Source of the DNA: Nomia melanderi
Taxonomy: Eukaryota; Arthropoda; Insecta; Hymenoptera; Halictidae
Length of the DNA: 64,000 nucleotides
Assembly (NCBI RefSeq): GCF_051020985.1
Contig: NC_135000.1
Coordinates: 6,097,001-6,161,000, forward strand
Direction: 5' to 3'
This document shows, piece after piece, positions 1 through 12,788 of this stretch. The translations under genes were made by a program, and so were the position numbers. Position 1 is the stretch's first letter; every line of letters starts with the position of its first letter. The notes beneath the pieces are model-generated. The model ran no database searches. It was given only the letters and a program-made list of their open reading frames with translations, and was not told the origin of the DNA.

Positions 1-969
1 TATACTCCCACGAATATTCACTGGAAACTAAACACTTGAGAGCCTAGAAATTTCAATGCATCATTCGATATCACGTCAACGTCTCTCCCACGATCTTCAC
101 GCATCTGATCAGCCATCGAACCATAATACACCCTTCACTGAACAGACCGAATTTAAAAAATCTATCCATCCACTCATCTCCTAGCAACGAATCCGTCACA
201 GAAATCAAGCTCCCACTGCATCACTCTCACTGCCTTGATCAACCAGTCCCTTAAATTCAATCCTTTCCAGCCCTGTATCCTATTTATCGATCACTGTCGA
301 GACAGTGCCACTGCAAGAAACAAACCCCTCAAAATCTCCAACTTCCACGAAACATTGGTATGGACGTTATTCAAAGAACGTTGAAAATATTTGATCACTA
401 ATTGCGAGCCTCGTCGTTACGTGATCGCAGGAGACCACTGTCAACAAACCATCGATCGCTGCCACTGGCTGGACAGAAGAGAGAGGCTCGAAGAAATGTG
501 GAAAACAAAATAGTCGACGCGAATACCGGAAGTGCGCGACCGAGAGAGAAAAGGTCGACGAGCCAGGCCTCGTCGGACACCTCGTGTTCAACGCGACGTC
601 CAACTGGCCAGGGTGTTCTGGTTTCGCAGAGATTTCACTGTGTGCTCGCCGGAACCGGCCGGGAGGGGGGCGGAGAGCCACGATTTGCGCGGGAAACTTG
701 CGCGTCGTCCAGTCTAGTCTCTCTTTCTCTCTCTTCGTGAATATAGACGCTGACCTTATCTCCGTTGCACTTTCTACACATACACCTGACTCTGTCTGTT
801 CCCCGGTTGCTTGTCTGTGCGTTATACAATCGAAATCGTTTTCGGTTTTCTGGAATGATTTGAGACTCACTGGAAAGGTTAGAGGTTTGTTCATTGATTT
901 CGAAGTTATGGTTTGAATGTTGCGTGGTAGATTTTGGATTGCGGGTCCTGGATGCTGGGCGTTAGGTTT

Positions 970-1535
970 TGGAGCGTGAGTCTTTGATACAGTTTTGGAT
1001 ACTGAGTCTTGAATACTGAGTCTTTGATACTAAATTCTTGATATTGAGTTTTTGATACTGAGTCTTTAATACTAAGTCTTTGATACAGAGTCTTTGATAC
1101 TAAGTCTTGGATATTCGATTTTGGATACTGAGCCTTGGATACTGAGCCTTTTATACTGAGTCTTGAATATTGAGTCTTTGATACTGTGTCTTTGACAATG
1201 AGCCTTCGATATTAGATTTTGGATACTGAGTCTTGGATACTAAATCCTGGATACTCAGTCTTGGGTACTAAGTCTTGAATATTGAGTCTTTGATACTGAG
1301 TCTTGAATACTGAGTCTTTGATACTAAATTCTTGATATTGAGTCTTTAATACTGAGTCTTCGATACTAAGTATTGGATACTGAGTAATTTATATTGAGCC
1401 TTGGATACAGAGTCCTTGATACTGAGTCTTAGATACTAAGCCTTGGAGACAGAGTCTTGAATACTAAGTCTTCAACAGAAAGTTTTGAATATCCAGTCTT
1501 GGCTACCAAGTCTTCGACACTAAGATTCAATTCAA
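970..1535. repeat. 14-bp minisatellite, unit about TGAGTCTTTGATAC
   Basis: About 40 degenerate head-to-tail copies of a 14-bp unit (TGAGTCTTTGATAC, TGAGTCTTGAATAC and variants such as TAAATTCTTGATAT). The copies run continuously and drift gradually toward the right edge. Confidence 0.9.
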
Positions 1536-3164
1536 GTATAATCCTCAAGAAATAAATATCTATTAATACCAACTAATTCGAACTAAACAATTTGGATTAA
1601 CACCATCACAACAGAAATTCCTTGGCTTCGATACTTCGAATTCATCTAGCCAGCTGAACCTCGCAAACATCTGTTTACTGCATCTAATATTTACGTTCAC
1701 TATGTATCTGTCCTTCTTCCGGTGTTTCGTTCGTTTCGCCTGACTCATATTTTTATGCCCCCCTTTCGTCTAAGACTGGTTTACGTTCGTCCGTGCCAAA
1801 CGGTCGGCCCCTGAGGTTCTTTTCTTTTTAGCCCTCATTCCGGTCTGAGGTCTTTTTGATTCTCTTGCTATGTGCGCATCTCTTTCTTGATTCTGATTTT
1901 GTTTGCTCCCTTGGCATTGGATTCCTTTCCCTGTTCCTCCCCTGCTGACCTCTAGCTCCGATACTATTCTGACCACGTAGAGGTACGATTCTTCGCGAGA
2001 CCTCTCGGTTAGCTGGAATTAGCGGCCCTTTTGAAGGGGTCACTGGCGGGTCATGAGCTTTTCAATTCGAAGGGGGTTATTTGAATTTTAGAGTAGCCCA
2101 GATTTTCAGCTATTGCGAATGCTTGAATTGACACTTTTCAATATATAAATTGATAAGTATTCAAAATTTAAGATTTCTTATCTTTCAATCTTCGAATTAT
2201 CCAATTTGTAATTAAATTCAAGAGATTTTCAAACGTTCGAGATTCACCTTCAACTTTCATGCACTATAATATTCGGATCTTCAAATATTTATTACACTAA
2301 TCTACACTAATTATTCAACAATTCAATCACCCAGTCATTATAATTATTACTCAACCCCTTACTCATTTAATCATTCAACTATTCTATTTTCTAAGCCAAT
2401 TATTCCATTATCCACCAACCCAATTAACCAAATAGTCATCGAGCATCTCGCCACTCAAATTCCCAAATTTCCATGGTTCCAAATTACCAAACTCCTGAAC
2501 CGTCAACTCAACTTTCCTCATTCATCCTCATTTCCTAATTATCTAACGTAATCTCGAAAGACTCACGTTCAAAATTAATAAATCAACCGAAAAATGTTCG
2601 AGTCCCCTATTCTCGGATTGCTCCCGATTTATCAGCGTTCGACTAAAATTTCCCCGCGCAATTCCCAGCGCAGCTAAAATTCACTCGGAACGACATCCGA
2701 GAAACGACGCGCGCGCGCACTGCGACACGCGTATCGCGTATCGCGTATTCGAGGTGCGTCTGCCGCGAATATAAATAGGGCATGCCGTGTGGTCGCGATG
2801 CAAATGGGTATTTGATAAATAACGCGTTTCAATTGGATCCATCTTGCGGAATGCGAGCGATGTATCAAAGCGGAACGAGCTCCCCGGCGCTGAGCGGAAA
2901 CACTCCAGCCATTTACCTACGTAAAACCGTAATTATTGCTCTAGCGCTTCCTCCATTGTTTCCTTTGTCCCGGCGAACATTTAAGGGTTAAATAATTCGG
3001 TGCAATCCGCTCGGTAAGAAACCATCAATTTTCAGGAATTTTATTTGTGACGGTTTAATTGAATTTCAATATTTTTTCGGTTAATTCAATTATTCTTTTA
3101 TGATCATTTTTTTATATAGTGTTAATTGATTTTTTTCTCGCTGCATGGTTTAGAGTAGACATGC

Positions 3165-3430
3165 ATTGAACGAATTATTCAGAATAATTTGGTGTTTGAA
3201 ATTTTCATTTATTTTGAGTTAGTGTTTTAAATGTTTATTCATTTCCAATAGGTTATTGCTTGACGTTTTTATTAATTTCAAATAATTTCTTGTTTGAAAT
3301 TGTTATTGTTTCTAAATAATTTACTGTTTGAAATTTTTATCGATTTAAAACAAATTCCTGTTTTAAATTGGCATTACTTTTAAATAATTTACTGTTTCAA
3401 ATTTGAATAATTTTAATGAAACTCATTGGA
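3165..3430. repeat. degenerate 40-bp array, copy 1 of a dispersed repeat
   Basis: Repeated AATAATTTACTGTTTGAAA / TTTTTATTGATTTCAAATAA units. The same array, including its left flank (AGAATAATTT-GTGTTTGA), recurs at 8045-8300. The two are therefore copies of one dispersed repeat rather than independent arrays. Confidence 0.6.
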
Positions 3431-4450
3431 CGACAGTATAAATCCTCTTTGAATACTATTAAACTAAACAAATGTTACATTTATACTATTTCATTCTTAT
3501 CACTTCATTATATACCATATTTTCAACGATTTTCCTTTGTCACTGGTGGTTTGAGGCACGAGGAGCTTCTCTAAACAAAGTTCTTCAAATTGTGAGGGAG
3601 AAAGAAGGATACAGATTGTCGTTACTCTTTTAAATTTATCTCCAAAGTTTCCTGGATGTTTTAGAGAAGAAACAACATCGTAAGGATTCTAAAGTTATCT
3701 GCGCAGTTTCCAAACCATGAAGCAGCAAGAAAAAAAGAACAACATGGTCCCTGTGGATTCACGTTTCAAAGTTTTCCATTAATCGATGGGACTCTTGAAT
3801 AGAAACTTCGTTTCGAATGGAACAATGGAACCTAATTAACACTTTTCTCTGAAATGTCAATGCTATCCTGAAAATTTGCAAACGTAAAACTCAATGAAAG
3901 AGTAAATGATCCTCGCTTCTTTCAGTGTTCGTTGACACAATTTTTAAACGTAACGTATATCGAACAATTTATTCAAACATCAAAATTTCCTAGAAACACA
4001 AGAAGATTGAATGTAAGAGTTTCCTGGGAAAATTCATGAATGATAGTATAATGGACACGGAATCCCTTTTTTCCTTCGACAAAGGAATGATGACGCATGA
4101 ACTGCAGTGGGTGTAACCTTCGCAAAAGGTCACATCACCGGGATACGAAGTTTATTAACGAATATTCTGCGCCAAATATCATTTTACATATATTCGATCA
4201 AATTTATTTTTATCATTTCTTGTGAAATAAACAGCCACTGGAAAATAGCGCAGATACGTGTTTGGCCACGAGGCGAAATTCACCTCTGATCAATTGCTAT
4301 GTCGCTGTTAATTGAAATTTTTTCCAGGAAAAACGTTCCACGCGAATGTTACACGTCGTAGGGAAGATATTTACAATCAAAGCTTCGGTTTCGAGCGTTG
4401 TTCCGTTGAATAAACTTTATACCGAATTAAATTACACCGACGTTCGGTGT

Positions 4451-4826
4451 TTAACACTAAAACTACCATGCGGTTCAAAATGGCCGACTCTTGATATCTT
4501 CTTCTTGCTATTATTAAAAAGATAGCGGATATTTCTGTGAGAGACTATTGCAAACATTGATTTTTCATTGATAAAAAAATATTTTTCTCATTATATTATA
4601 CAATTATCATGTAAATAATTTAACAAATCATTCTACAACGTATTTTACTTCATCATCACGGATATAGCTTTAATCTAAAGAATATTTAATATGTATAAAA
4701 TAGTATAACTTCGAAGTAATTTCTATTACTGCAAGTTTCACAATAGAATTCTTGTTACTCCGTGTTATCACGAATAATAAGAAAATTGATTTTAAATATG
4801 AACAGCCTTAAATGAAAAAGTGTTAA
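4451..4826 (+). mobile_element. possible family B TTAA MITE (old copy)
   Basis: The left end TTAACACTAAAACTACC matches family B exactly, and the next bases (CTTCTTCTTGCTATTATTAAAAAGATA) match the family interior in broken form. The right end is decayed, and GTGTTAA at 4821-4827 is the best candidate. The length, 376 bp, exceeds the family norm of about 220-236. Confidence 0.45.
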
Positions 4827-5814
4827 ATATGAAATCTTAGAAATATCAAAAATTTCGAATGAAATATTCGATCGTTATCAATTATTATGTTGAAGCAGAC
4901 GTGAAGACAAAATACGCCTACAATTTTTCTATTTCTCCAATAAATTATTAACAAACTAATACAGTTTCACCGATCACAATTGACAAATAAATCACAGAGC
5001 AAAGGATTAAACGTCGAAGACAAGTTGTTCGACGAAAAATCCGATAAATTTTAATATCGCACCCCTTCCCAACCCTTCCGCCGCGCGAACGAACATCTTT
5101 AATTAACAGGAAACGCTCGAAATGTTTAATAAACAGCCGGACGCGATCGATCGCGTGCTTAGAATAGCGTTCGGCGTTCGACAGGAGCGGCGATCGTTCG
5201 TCCAAGGATCGAGGACCTCTAAATCAACCGGCGGAGAATTTATAAACAAATGGTGTTCTATAATATTCTCTACTATTGAAAAAAAGAAAGAAAATTGGCG
5301 AACGAAGATCACTTGGAAATGTTCCGAATCGAGTGACGTATGTAAACACACTCACCGATGTTCGCACGGCACTGATAATTAACTGCAGTCCTCGATTATA
5401 TACTCGACGAAATTCGATCTTGGCAGGGACGAAAGAATGTAATTGAATTTACCCACCGGGTGAGTTACGTGCGCATCAATTAGCGTTCGTATTGAATTTA
5501 ATATGCGCGTTATTATTATCCGACTGTTGCGCGCTCCTTACTGATCGAATGGATTCCCATTGTTAAGTAATACATTAATCATATTAATTATAATATGGGA
5601 TTTTAAACGATTTTTGTATTTCCATAAGTTGTTACTCGCTTTTCATTATCTCGTTGTTTCGCCGTTAATTATTCGAGTTATTAACATCTCATTATTAGGT
5701 ATTGATATTTTTCATGTCGAACTTAATATGAATTCGATGTTTAATATTGTAGTATTAAATTCCATAGGCTTCGATGTTGAATTACTGTTAATCGTCATTT
5801 GACAGTTTCAATTA

Positions 5815-6195
5815 TTAGAAATTGTAAATGATTAATATGTTAATAATCAAGTATTTTAAACGATTCGTCGTTATTCATTGATTAACGCTTTCAATTATTA
5901 TTTATCATTATTATTATTACTATCCATTTTATGTGATTAATATATTAATAATCGTTCGTTTTAAATGATTAATCACTGTTAACCATTGATTAACACTTTC
6001 AATTATTTATTACTATTCCTAACCATTTTATATGATTAATATATTAATAATCGTTCATTTTAAATGATTAATCACTATTAACCATTGATTAACACTTTCA
6101 ATTATTATTTATTACTAGTGCTATCCATTTTATATGATTAATATATTAATAATCAATCATTTTACATGTATTAATCGTTACTAATCATTCATTAA
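5815..6195. repeat. tandem array, period about 99-105 bp, four copies
   Basis: The anchor TGATTAATATATTAATAATC recurs at about 5829, 5934, 6034 and 6135, with matching CATTGATTAACACTTTCAA segments between. Confidence 0.85.
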
Positions 6196-6680
6196 CACTT
6201 GTAACAACTTTTTATAGATATTACAGGCTTGAACAGTGTTCAACATTAACTGAGAACTCGTCGGTTCGACGGAAACGAGGGTACTACAGCGGCGTACAAC
6301 ATTCGCATGATACTGATCGCCACGTACACAGTTGAAACAAGTACCGGACACCTATAGATACATCACGGCTCTTCATAAATGACTGTCTTGACGTCGCGCG
6401 GCGGCAGTTATTTTAATGACCGCACCAATCGCTCTTAATTCCCCGGATTCTTCGACTGTACCTACGCGACCGCATCATCGACGATCATGAAACCGCTGGA
6501 AACGAAGAATTCGAGCCGTACGTTGAGTCAGAACACGCTGCCAAGGACTCTTTAATGTTTCTTAATAATTCGTCACGGTGAAAATCATTCTAATCCGCTG
6601 ATGCAAACGAGTTTTTAAATGTCGAGATTATTCTTCGACGCGAATAATCTTTTTCTGTATCCTTGGCGACCAGCCAACCA

Positions 6681-7110
6681 ATAATTCATTTATTTTTGTT
6701 TCGGTTAATCGACAATATTAATCGAACTTCTTTCATTCATTTCATTTAATAAAAAGATCAAGCTTCGAAATTTCTCTGTTTCTTCGTGAAACATTTGTAA
6801 CTCGAGGATACTGGAAATGCAAATAATTTAATGAATCATTAACTTTTGTTTCGGTAGATCGATAATATTAATCGAACTTCTTTCATTCATTTCATTTAAT
6901 AGAAAGATCAAGCTTCGAAATTTCTCTGTTTCTTCGTGAAACATTTGTAACTCGAGGATACTGGAAATGCAAATAATTTAATGAATAATTTATTTCTGTT
7001 TCGTTGAATCGATAATTTTATTTAATAGAAATATTAACAGGAAATTTGTCTGCCTTTTCATTAAACAATTGTAACTTAAGGATATTAAGAATGCAAATGA
7101 TTTGATAAAT
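6681..7110. repeat. 150-bp tandem repeat, two near-identical copies plus one decayed copy
   Basis: TTTTGTTTCGG at 6694 and 6844 marks two almost identical 150-bp units sharing AAGATCAAGCTTCGAAATTT and CTCGAGGATACTGGAAATGC. A third, shorter and diverged unit follows from about 6990. Confidence 0.9.
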
Positions 7111-8044
7111 ATGAATTTTTCGTGACAATTAACATTTGAGAATAATGAGATTGATTTATACGTGTATTGAAGGTTTTTTAACGATTGAGTGACACACTCG
7201 TTTTTCCCGAGACACCCAGTACAAGAACACTGTGCAATCCGTTGTTCAAGACACTGTACGTCAACAATTCCATTAAATTGCTACAAGGCTCTGTCCGGAA
7301 CGTAGTAATTAACCAGACTCGTCCTGTTTGATTGCTCTCATTATATAGGTCAGGAACTACAAAAAGCACTGGTAAATAAATAAATTGCTAGGTTGAAGGG
7401 GTGACATTATGGGAACCCGTTCCTCTTTTTACAGTACTCTTAACCGACACTTGTTGGACTCCCAGGTTAAACGCTAACCCTATATAAACCTAAACATCAA
7501 GTTTATCTATACGACAATTAGATAGCAAAGATACATAAATTTTATTTAATAAATAAAAACATCTTGGTTAACATTATACAGCAAACACTGATTAGATCTG
7601 TGTCATAAATTAAGTCCATCTAGACCAGAATTTGAGCTAAAAATTAACTAGGTCAAGATTGCACCAGAATTGGCTAGATGAGGATCCCACATCATCTAGT
7701 TGCAACTAGATTAACTATTAAATCTGCCTGTCTTAAGAATCATGTTTAACATCAGGTTTACCGGGTCATTTTGACCCATTTCGAACTTTACGAAGGAAAT
7801 TACACAAACCGTTCGCATTTATTTTCTGCCACTTCTACTGACTTGTTCGTTTAGAAGATCACTGTATATAATTATGTCGTTTATTACGTTGTTTTTTCTA
7901 AAAAATGTCTGATTCTGGTCATGGTACAAATTCATCTGTGTCGCTAGAGATAAGTACAATGATTTCAAAATTTCCTGGACAAATTTTTGGAGCTTCTCTT
8001 ATACAATGAAGGCTTTAAGAACTTTTTGTTATTATACTTTTTGT

Positions 8045-8300
8045 TAGAATAAATACATGTCTTCAACACGTTATTGAGAATAATTTAGTGTTTGACATTT
8101 TTATTAATTTCAAACGAATTAGGGTTTCAAATATTGATTCACTTCGAATAAGTTATTCTTTTAAATTTTCGTTATTTTCAAATAAGTTTGACATTCTTAT
8201 TGCTTCCAAATAAATTACCACTTGACATTTTTATTAACTTCAAATAATATTTCGTTTGAAATTTTCGTTACTTTCAAATAATTTATTTTTCGAAATATAT
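8045..8300. repeat. degenerate 40-bp array, copy 2 of a dispersed repeat
   Basis: Same unit and left flank as 3165-3430, alternating TTTGACATTTTTATTAA and TTCAAATAA segments. Confidence 0.55.
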
Positions 8301-8544
8301 TCCATACATACATATGTATATAAAAACATCAACACTACCTATTCTTTATACATATTCGTTTGGAAAGAAATGGTAAATAGTAATAATCAACTTTGGAACA
8401 CGTCAATGTAGTTATTGTTTAAATACGCAGGTATGAAAACAAAATAGTATGGTTTCTTATAGTATTCATCCATGTAAATACGTCCTTATTTATTATATTA
8501 ACAAAAACTTATTAAAACTCATCCTATCGAAGAAAAATTCCAAA

Positions 8545-8580
8545 AATGATTCGGTCTGGAACTTTTGAACGCCACTGTAT
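8545..8580 (-). mobile_element. Tc1/mariner-like terminal fragment
   Basis: GGAACTTTTGAACGCCACTG followed by TA reads as the outer end of a Tc1/mariner-type inverted repeat at a TA target. A second copy (GAGAACTTTTGAACACCACT) is at 43590-43609. No transposase frame and no confident partner end were found. Confidence 0.35.
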
Positions 8581-8939
8581 ATAAAAGTGTCGGTAGACCT
8601 AGTGTTAAGAGATAGTATTAATATGATGAATATCATTAACCATATTCATTATATAATATCTACATGTACAGAGTAAAACAGTCCGGTGCAGTGTCTGATA
8701 GTATGCAACCTAGTGCAAGCATAATCTGTTCGCACAACAGATGGAGCAAAGTGAATACACCGGTGCCTACGTATCGTCAGTGTTTGCGCTACTCGAGATA
8801 AAAATATTTGCACGCGGTGCGGTTCCACTCGCGTGCACTTACGTTGCATTCGTTGCACCGCGAAAATATTTGCTACTGCGCCCTAGTGGTAGTCTACGTC
8901 CATAACAATGGAGTACTAATATTAATCATTCTGTGTTAA

Positions 8940-9240
8940 AGGATTGCTATAATATCGATGATATAATGATATATTAATATTATCTATATTTTGGTATAGT
9001 AATAATTTTAATAATAGTATTACTAACATTTATTTTGTAATATTAATGATAATATTATTAATATTAATTTTGTAATATTAGCGATAATATTATCAATATT
9101 AATTTTATAATATTGATAACATCAATAACAACATTACCAAAATTAATTGTGCAATAATAATGATAATATTCCTGATATTAATGTTGTAATATCGACAATA
9201 TTATTAACAATATTCCCAAAATTAATTCCTTAATATCAAC
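8940..9240. repeat. AT-rich degenerate array (TAATATTAATTTTG type), period about 33 bp
   Basis: Repeated blocks of GATAATATTATTAATATTAA and TTTTGTAATATT with gradual sequence drift. There are no coding or regulatory features that I can name. Confidence 0.6.
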
Positions 9241-9423
9241 AAACACACCACCAATATAACATTCAATCAATAATAATTCTGTAGTTTCTTATCCCTGCAA
9301 CTTCAGCTCATCCAAAAAGAATAAGTCTCTTACAATTAACACCAATTTGTCAACAGTTCGGGTGTACAGTTTGCAACAATCATCTACAGCAGCATACCTA
9401 AATTACATGATAATGTGACTTAC

Positions 9424-9444
9424 CTATACTGTTCGGTAAATATC
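9424..9444 (-). CDS. possible 21-nt dnc microexon
   Basis: On the minus strand a pyrimidine-rich acceptor (TTGTTATTTTCAG) is followed after only 21 nt by a consensus donor (TATAG|GTAAGT). Twenty-one nt preserves the split-codon phase of the shared dnc exon (AG| in, AG| out). It would insert seven residues, reading R-I-F-T-E-Q-Y, between SSIASE and the next part of UCR1. Fly dunce is remembered to have an optional short insert at this same protein position, but the sequence here does not match it. A chance pairing of splice sites in a 12-kb intron cannot be excluded. Confidence 0.27.
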   Translation of the reverse strand, partial: DIYRTV

Positions 9445-9749
9445 CTGAAAATAACAATGCAATCTTTATTCGAAAACGATCCACTATGGTCGTACATGCT
9501 GTTAATAAGTTACGTGTATCCCGTACTCTAATAACCAGAAACAAAGGGACACTAGAAAAGCAAGAGACACGATGAAACAAACAAAAAAAAAAAACAAAAA
9601 AAAAGATACTAAAAACAATACTCTCTATCGTGTCAGCGTAATTCCTTCGAACGCTCTCTAATTTTCTACAATATATCTCGCAAAAGCTTTCGCTAAAGCA
9701 ACACCGTTTCGCTAAACGTCCCGATAAAACTCGAATAAAAGAAACGACG

Positions 9750-10240
9750 CGGTAAAATGCGCGACGATCGTCGATCATCGGGTTCTTTTTGTTCGGCCGC
9801 GAACGAATTCAGCATTATATTCCACAGTAAAATTGTTTTGTATGTGCATTGTTCGTGGATCGTGGTGCAGAGTGTCGAAATATCCAAGGGGAAACGGTGC
9901 GCCTCTCGTTTTGCGTGTGTGCCTCGAATGAATGTGGGTGTGCACGTGTGCCCCGTGTCTTCGATCGGATCGGCCGAATTCCGCCACGTGCCTTCCCGCG
10001 CGATTGTTTCCGTAAAATCGCGGCGCGCGTCAGCGAAATAATACAGAACGCCCGAGAGAAAATTGTAATTGACTTGCCGCCGCGCCGTTCACAATCGATT
10101 CGCAGCGTTCTAACGCAGCGCCGCACGCCCACCGGGGTTTTAATTAAATTTTTCGACGCCCCGTGTTTGCGCAAACACCGTCAAACAACGATCGCGCGCG
10201 TCCAACGCGACGAAACAACGACCGAGGAATGAATACCTTA
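9750..10240. other. CpG-rich island with unassigned open frames on both strands
   Basis: A visibly CpG-rich block within AT-rich intron. Frames of 94-127 codons are open on both strands simultaneously, without recognisable motifs or matched splice sites. It may be an unannotated promoter or enhancer, or simply CpG-rich intronic DNA of the kind common in bees. Confidence 0.3.
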
Positions 10241-12788
10241 ATATTGGATTGATTCATGAATGAACTTTACCCGACAAATTGAAATCCTCTTGTCGAACAA
10301 ATACGCCCGGATTTTTAACGGATATACATCGCCGGTAAACAATCGTATAGCATTAAATCATTTCAGTTCTCGCAACGTTTCCTGTACCGATCGAGTAAGC
10401 TTGCAAGCGGATATACCGAGCGAATAGTTAATTTGCAAGCGTCAAACGCTGTCAAACCTCTTCAAACGAGCGCAAACAGCTCCGGATCGAAGCTCAACGC
10501 AGAACTACCGTTCTAAGTTAACTAACTTGAAGGAAAGCGTACTCCTGTTGTCAGTCTAAACACTGACAACCAGGAGAGAGTGCGGAGAAAAGAACATGGC
10601 GGATCCTCTGCGCAGAAGAGTGTCATGCAGCGCAGAATACCCGGGAAATGCAGTGTGAATCGCGCAGAGAGCTGTTAACAGGTAGCAAATCGAACTCGAT
10701 CTCGCAGCAACTAATTAAACGCAGCGAGGGGTGTCGATTACGTGTGCCTCTGTGTGTCTGTGTGTGTGTGTTTGTGGTGGTAGGTATGCGAGGCAAAAAC
10801 GAGATTGATAAAATAGATAAAATGGAATCGAGTACATACGCTCGCTCAACAGGAAGCTCGGTCTCTTTGAACCTGCAACCCAAGGATTCACATACATGAT
10901 ATTGTCTCGCCACACACCCGACAATCACGTACAGAATAAAAAAAGGCAACGAGAGGATCAGTTTGTTTTTTTTTTCCTTCGACACGTGCAGCGAAGCTCG
11001 AAGAAGAAAAGGATAATTTAATCGATCGGAAAAAAGACATTGCAATATTATTGAACTCGAAATTACACGGATCGGCCGGAACGAAAGTTTTGTTGAAAAC
11101 AATGACATTTATATTCTTGCTGCGCAGGAACGACAAAGTATAACAATAATATATGACTAAGCACCACGGCCATCGAGAGAGAGAAAAGCTGACGGTAGTT
11201 CTCAAGCTACACATATAGAGACAAAGAGATCGTAAACTGTTTCTGTACAGTTGCGCATTAACATAACATTACTGACGATGCCTGTATCAAAGATTCCGAC
11301 AAGTTCGACGTGAACTTGCGTGTGCAACTTGCAGCCCTGCGTGAACATCGAGGCAATATTGATCCACAATTATATTCGATATTCAATTCCCTGCGTTTGT
11401 TATGTACAAACATTCATTGACAGTTCTGAGTGTGCGTTCGAATGAGAAAATATATTTAACAATCAGTAAGGTAGTTCTATCGAACGGTTCGGAAAATTCT
11501 ACTGCCAGTAGAATCGGTGCGACACAGTTTTATGGTCAGAGTTTCATACCTACAGAAGATACTTTGTTTATGCGAGCCGAGGTAGAAATATGCAGGTTAC
11601 TACTTTGTCTTCGTTGGTAATGTCGCGAGAGGTCTTAGAATCTGCTTTATCATCGACAGAAAACAGAAACCGTCTTTGCCAACCGAGTCTGTTTTATTTT
11701 ACTGATGCCTGATAATGCAGGTGTCGTTTTGACGGTACGTTGGTAAAGCAGATCGAAGCGTTGATAATGCAGTTGGCAGGTCAACGAATGCATCACGAGA
11801 AATTCAAAGGCATGACTAATTAATACGTCCGATACAAATTCGCCGCGTAATTATATATCTTATTGTACCAACCACGTACCGCTGATGAGTTAAAACTACA
11901 CGCTGCGCACTTCCAATAATAATTATCTTTTAATTATTCATGAGCTCGTGACATACCGCGTTACGACATACTAATTATCATCGGCCTCTATAAACAGGTT
12001 CATCAACGCCGTCACGGCAAGAGGAATCTGTAATTCACGCCTACGCATATTACAGCGCGTGCTGCTGTAATTACTAACCATAGTTGCGTCTTGAATAACC
12101 GTTAATCATCGTTTCAGGCTGACGTACAATGTTACTGAAAAACTGCATGTGATTTTACTACGGCAATCAATGGCCAATCACCTAACTTGTATAATACCCT
12201 CAGAACCGAAGACAATTTTTAGTAATTTCAATTCGATTATACCACAGTTCATTCACTAAATTCTATTAGAAAATTACTGTTAACGAGGGTAACACAATCA
12301 TGCAACGAGAATATTCTACCTCAAATTGAAACAACTTTCAACGATTTCAATTCAATTATAAAAAAGATTCTTTAAATTGAAAGCAACAAATATTACTGAC
12401 AACACAGCATTATCGAAAATGAAAAGGAGAATATAGATGTCCAATATATTTATCTTTTACTAGCTTTAGATATTGATCGAACGTCTGACCATAAACGACC
12501 ACTTCTACTGGGAGTTCACGAAAACAACTTGCACACTTGCGATCCCGTTTTCCAAGTAAAATGCTCGCTCTGCTCCTGTAGCTATACGAACCGACAGTCA
12601 AACAAGAAGTCCAACTATCCCCGAGGGAGTATTTACAAGTTAATTCTCCAGAAACAAATAAACGAATGTTTAATTCATTAGGCCATTCGTAGAGAATAAA
12701 GGAAAGTATTGTAGTATTAAACAAAGGGGACGAGCGTTTAGAAATCATCGATGACGATCCAGCAAACAGTGAATGGCAAATCGCTCAC

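Larger units (their letters stand above)
7746..8608. mobile_element. possible long family-A-like TTAA element (863 bp)
   Basis: The left end TTAACATCAGGTTTACCG and the right end CGGTAGACCTAGTGTTAA are imperfect inverted repeats of the family A terminus, both at TTAA. Just inside the left end is GGGTCATTTTGACCC, the same kind of subterminal palindrome as in short family A. The interior holds the 40-bp array (8045-8300) and a mariner-like end at 8545-8579. It is probably a composite of several insertions. Confidence 0.4.
1..12788 (-). other. dnc intron 3' of the shared exon (runs off the window)
   Basis: This stretch follows the shared exon's donor. I searched it by eye on the minus strand for the expected next exon (HGEDLIVTPFAQ and onwards) and did not find it, so the acceptor should lie beyond position 1. 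It contains the tandem arrays, MITE copies and microexon listed separately. GC-richer patches at 400-760, 2640-2900 and 9750-10240 carry open frames on both strands with no recognisable product. AT-rich filler makes up the rest. Confidence 0.7.

Noticed and set aside
367..894. Longest open frame in the window (175 codons, minus strand).
   Set aside because: No recognisable domain, low-complexity Arg/Ser/Pro content and frames open on the other strand too. A donor-like CCA|GTGAGT near its start is in phase 0, which does not suit the dnc exons. It is most likely a chance frame in a GC-rich patch.
2760..2810. TATAAATAG followed by an ATGCAAAT octamer, plus strand.
   Set aside because: Tempting as a promoter, but no supported transcript or coding exon follows and AT-rich DNA makes such words common.
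4107..4160. Plus-strand VTFAKGHITGIRS resembling the UCR1 sequence that should follow the shared dnc exon.
   Set aside because: Wrong strand, poor match, and no splice sites. The resemblance is superficial.
9580..9605. Long A-rich tract as a poly(A) tail of a retroposed sequence.
   Set aside because: No target-site duplication and no recognisable retroposon body next to it. A simple homopolymer run.
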